Assembly (NCBI GenBank): GCA_946481235.1
Contig: CAMLME010000103.1
Coordinates: 1 to 6,571, forward strand
Source of the DNA: an uncultured Methylobacillus sp.
GTDB taxonomy: Bacteria; Pseudomonadota; Gammaproteobacteria; Burkholderiales; Methylophilaceae
DNA length: 6,571 bases
Direction of reading: 5' to 3'
Part shown: one piece after another, positions 6,565-6,571 of the stretch
How the letters are laid out: the number at the start of each line of letters is the position of its first letter
Position numbering within the stretch: the stretch's first letter is position 1
Translations under genes and position numbers: made by a program
Notes under the pieces: model-generated
Told to the model about the DNA's origin: nothing
Seen by the model: only the letters and a program-made list of their open reading frames with translations
Databases searched by the model: none

Positions 6565-6571
6565 TCGTGGC

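Overview
The window (6571 bp, GC-rich) looks like a chromosomal segment of a Gram-negative proteobacterium, most likely a betaproteobacterium. The reasons are the protein styles: a methylotroph-type formaldehyde-activating enzyme, a proteobacterial-style periplasmic lipoprotein and Tat substrate, and a small secreted protein of a kind I associate with Betaproteobacteria. The genus cannot be read from the sequence. No mobile element, CRISPR array, tRNA or rRNA was seen.

Layout. Plus strand, 1-1157: the 3' part of fae (its first codons lie outside the window), a 156-bp spacer, and a small secreted protein gene (687-1157). This is followed by a strong intrinsic terminator at 1200-1233. Minus strand, 6495 down to 1275: four co-directional genes that look like one transcription unit. 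They are an EF-G paralogue (fusA), a Tat-exported metallo-beta-lactamase-fold protein, a copper nitrite reductase-like lipoprotein fused to a C-terminal cytochrome c, and a small exported CGHC protein. The start of the last gene (TTG) overlaps the stop of the nitrite reductase gene. The two sets converge on a 117-bp spacer (1158-1274).

How the genes fit together. Fae condenses formaldehyde with tetrahydromethanopterin in the cytoplasm, so the organism probably has H4MPT-linked C1 oxidation. The three genes after fusA all encode predicted exported proteins. The nitrite reductase-like protein keeps all type 1 and type 2 copper ligands, the two catalytic acid/base residues and a tethered haem, which suggests periplasmic nitrite reduction to NO with an in-built electron donor. 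The small CGHC protein is translationally coupled to it and may help with copper delivery or thiol chemistry; that is inference. The MBL protein resembles a family often named after methanopterin synthesis, but its Tat signal makes that role doubtful. The EF-G has its GTPase motifs but sits away from the str operon and lacks a short insertion I expect in the housekeeping proteobacterial EF-G, so it is probably a second copy.

Nothing here is a clear new defence or mobile system. The items most worth following up are the nirK-cytochrome/CGHC pair, the Tat-exported MBL protein and the displaced EF-G at the head of the unit.
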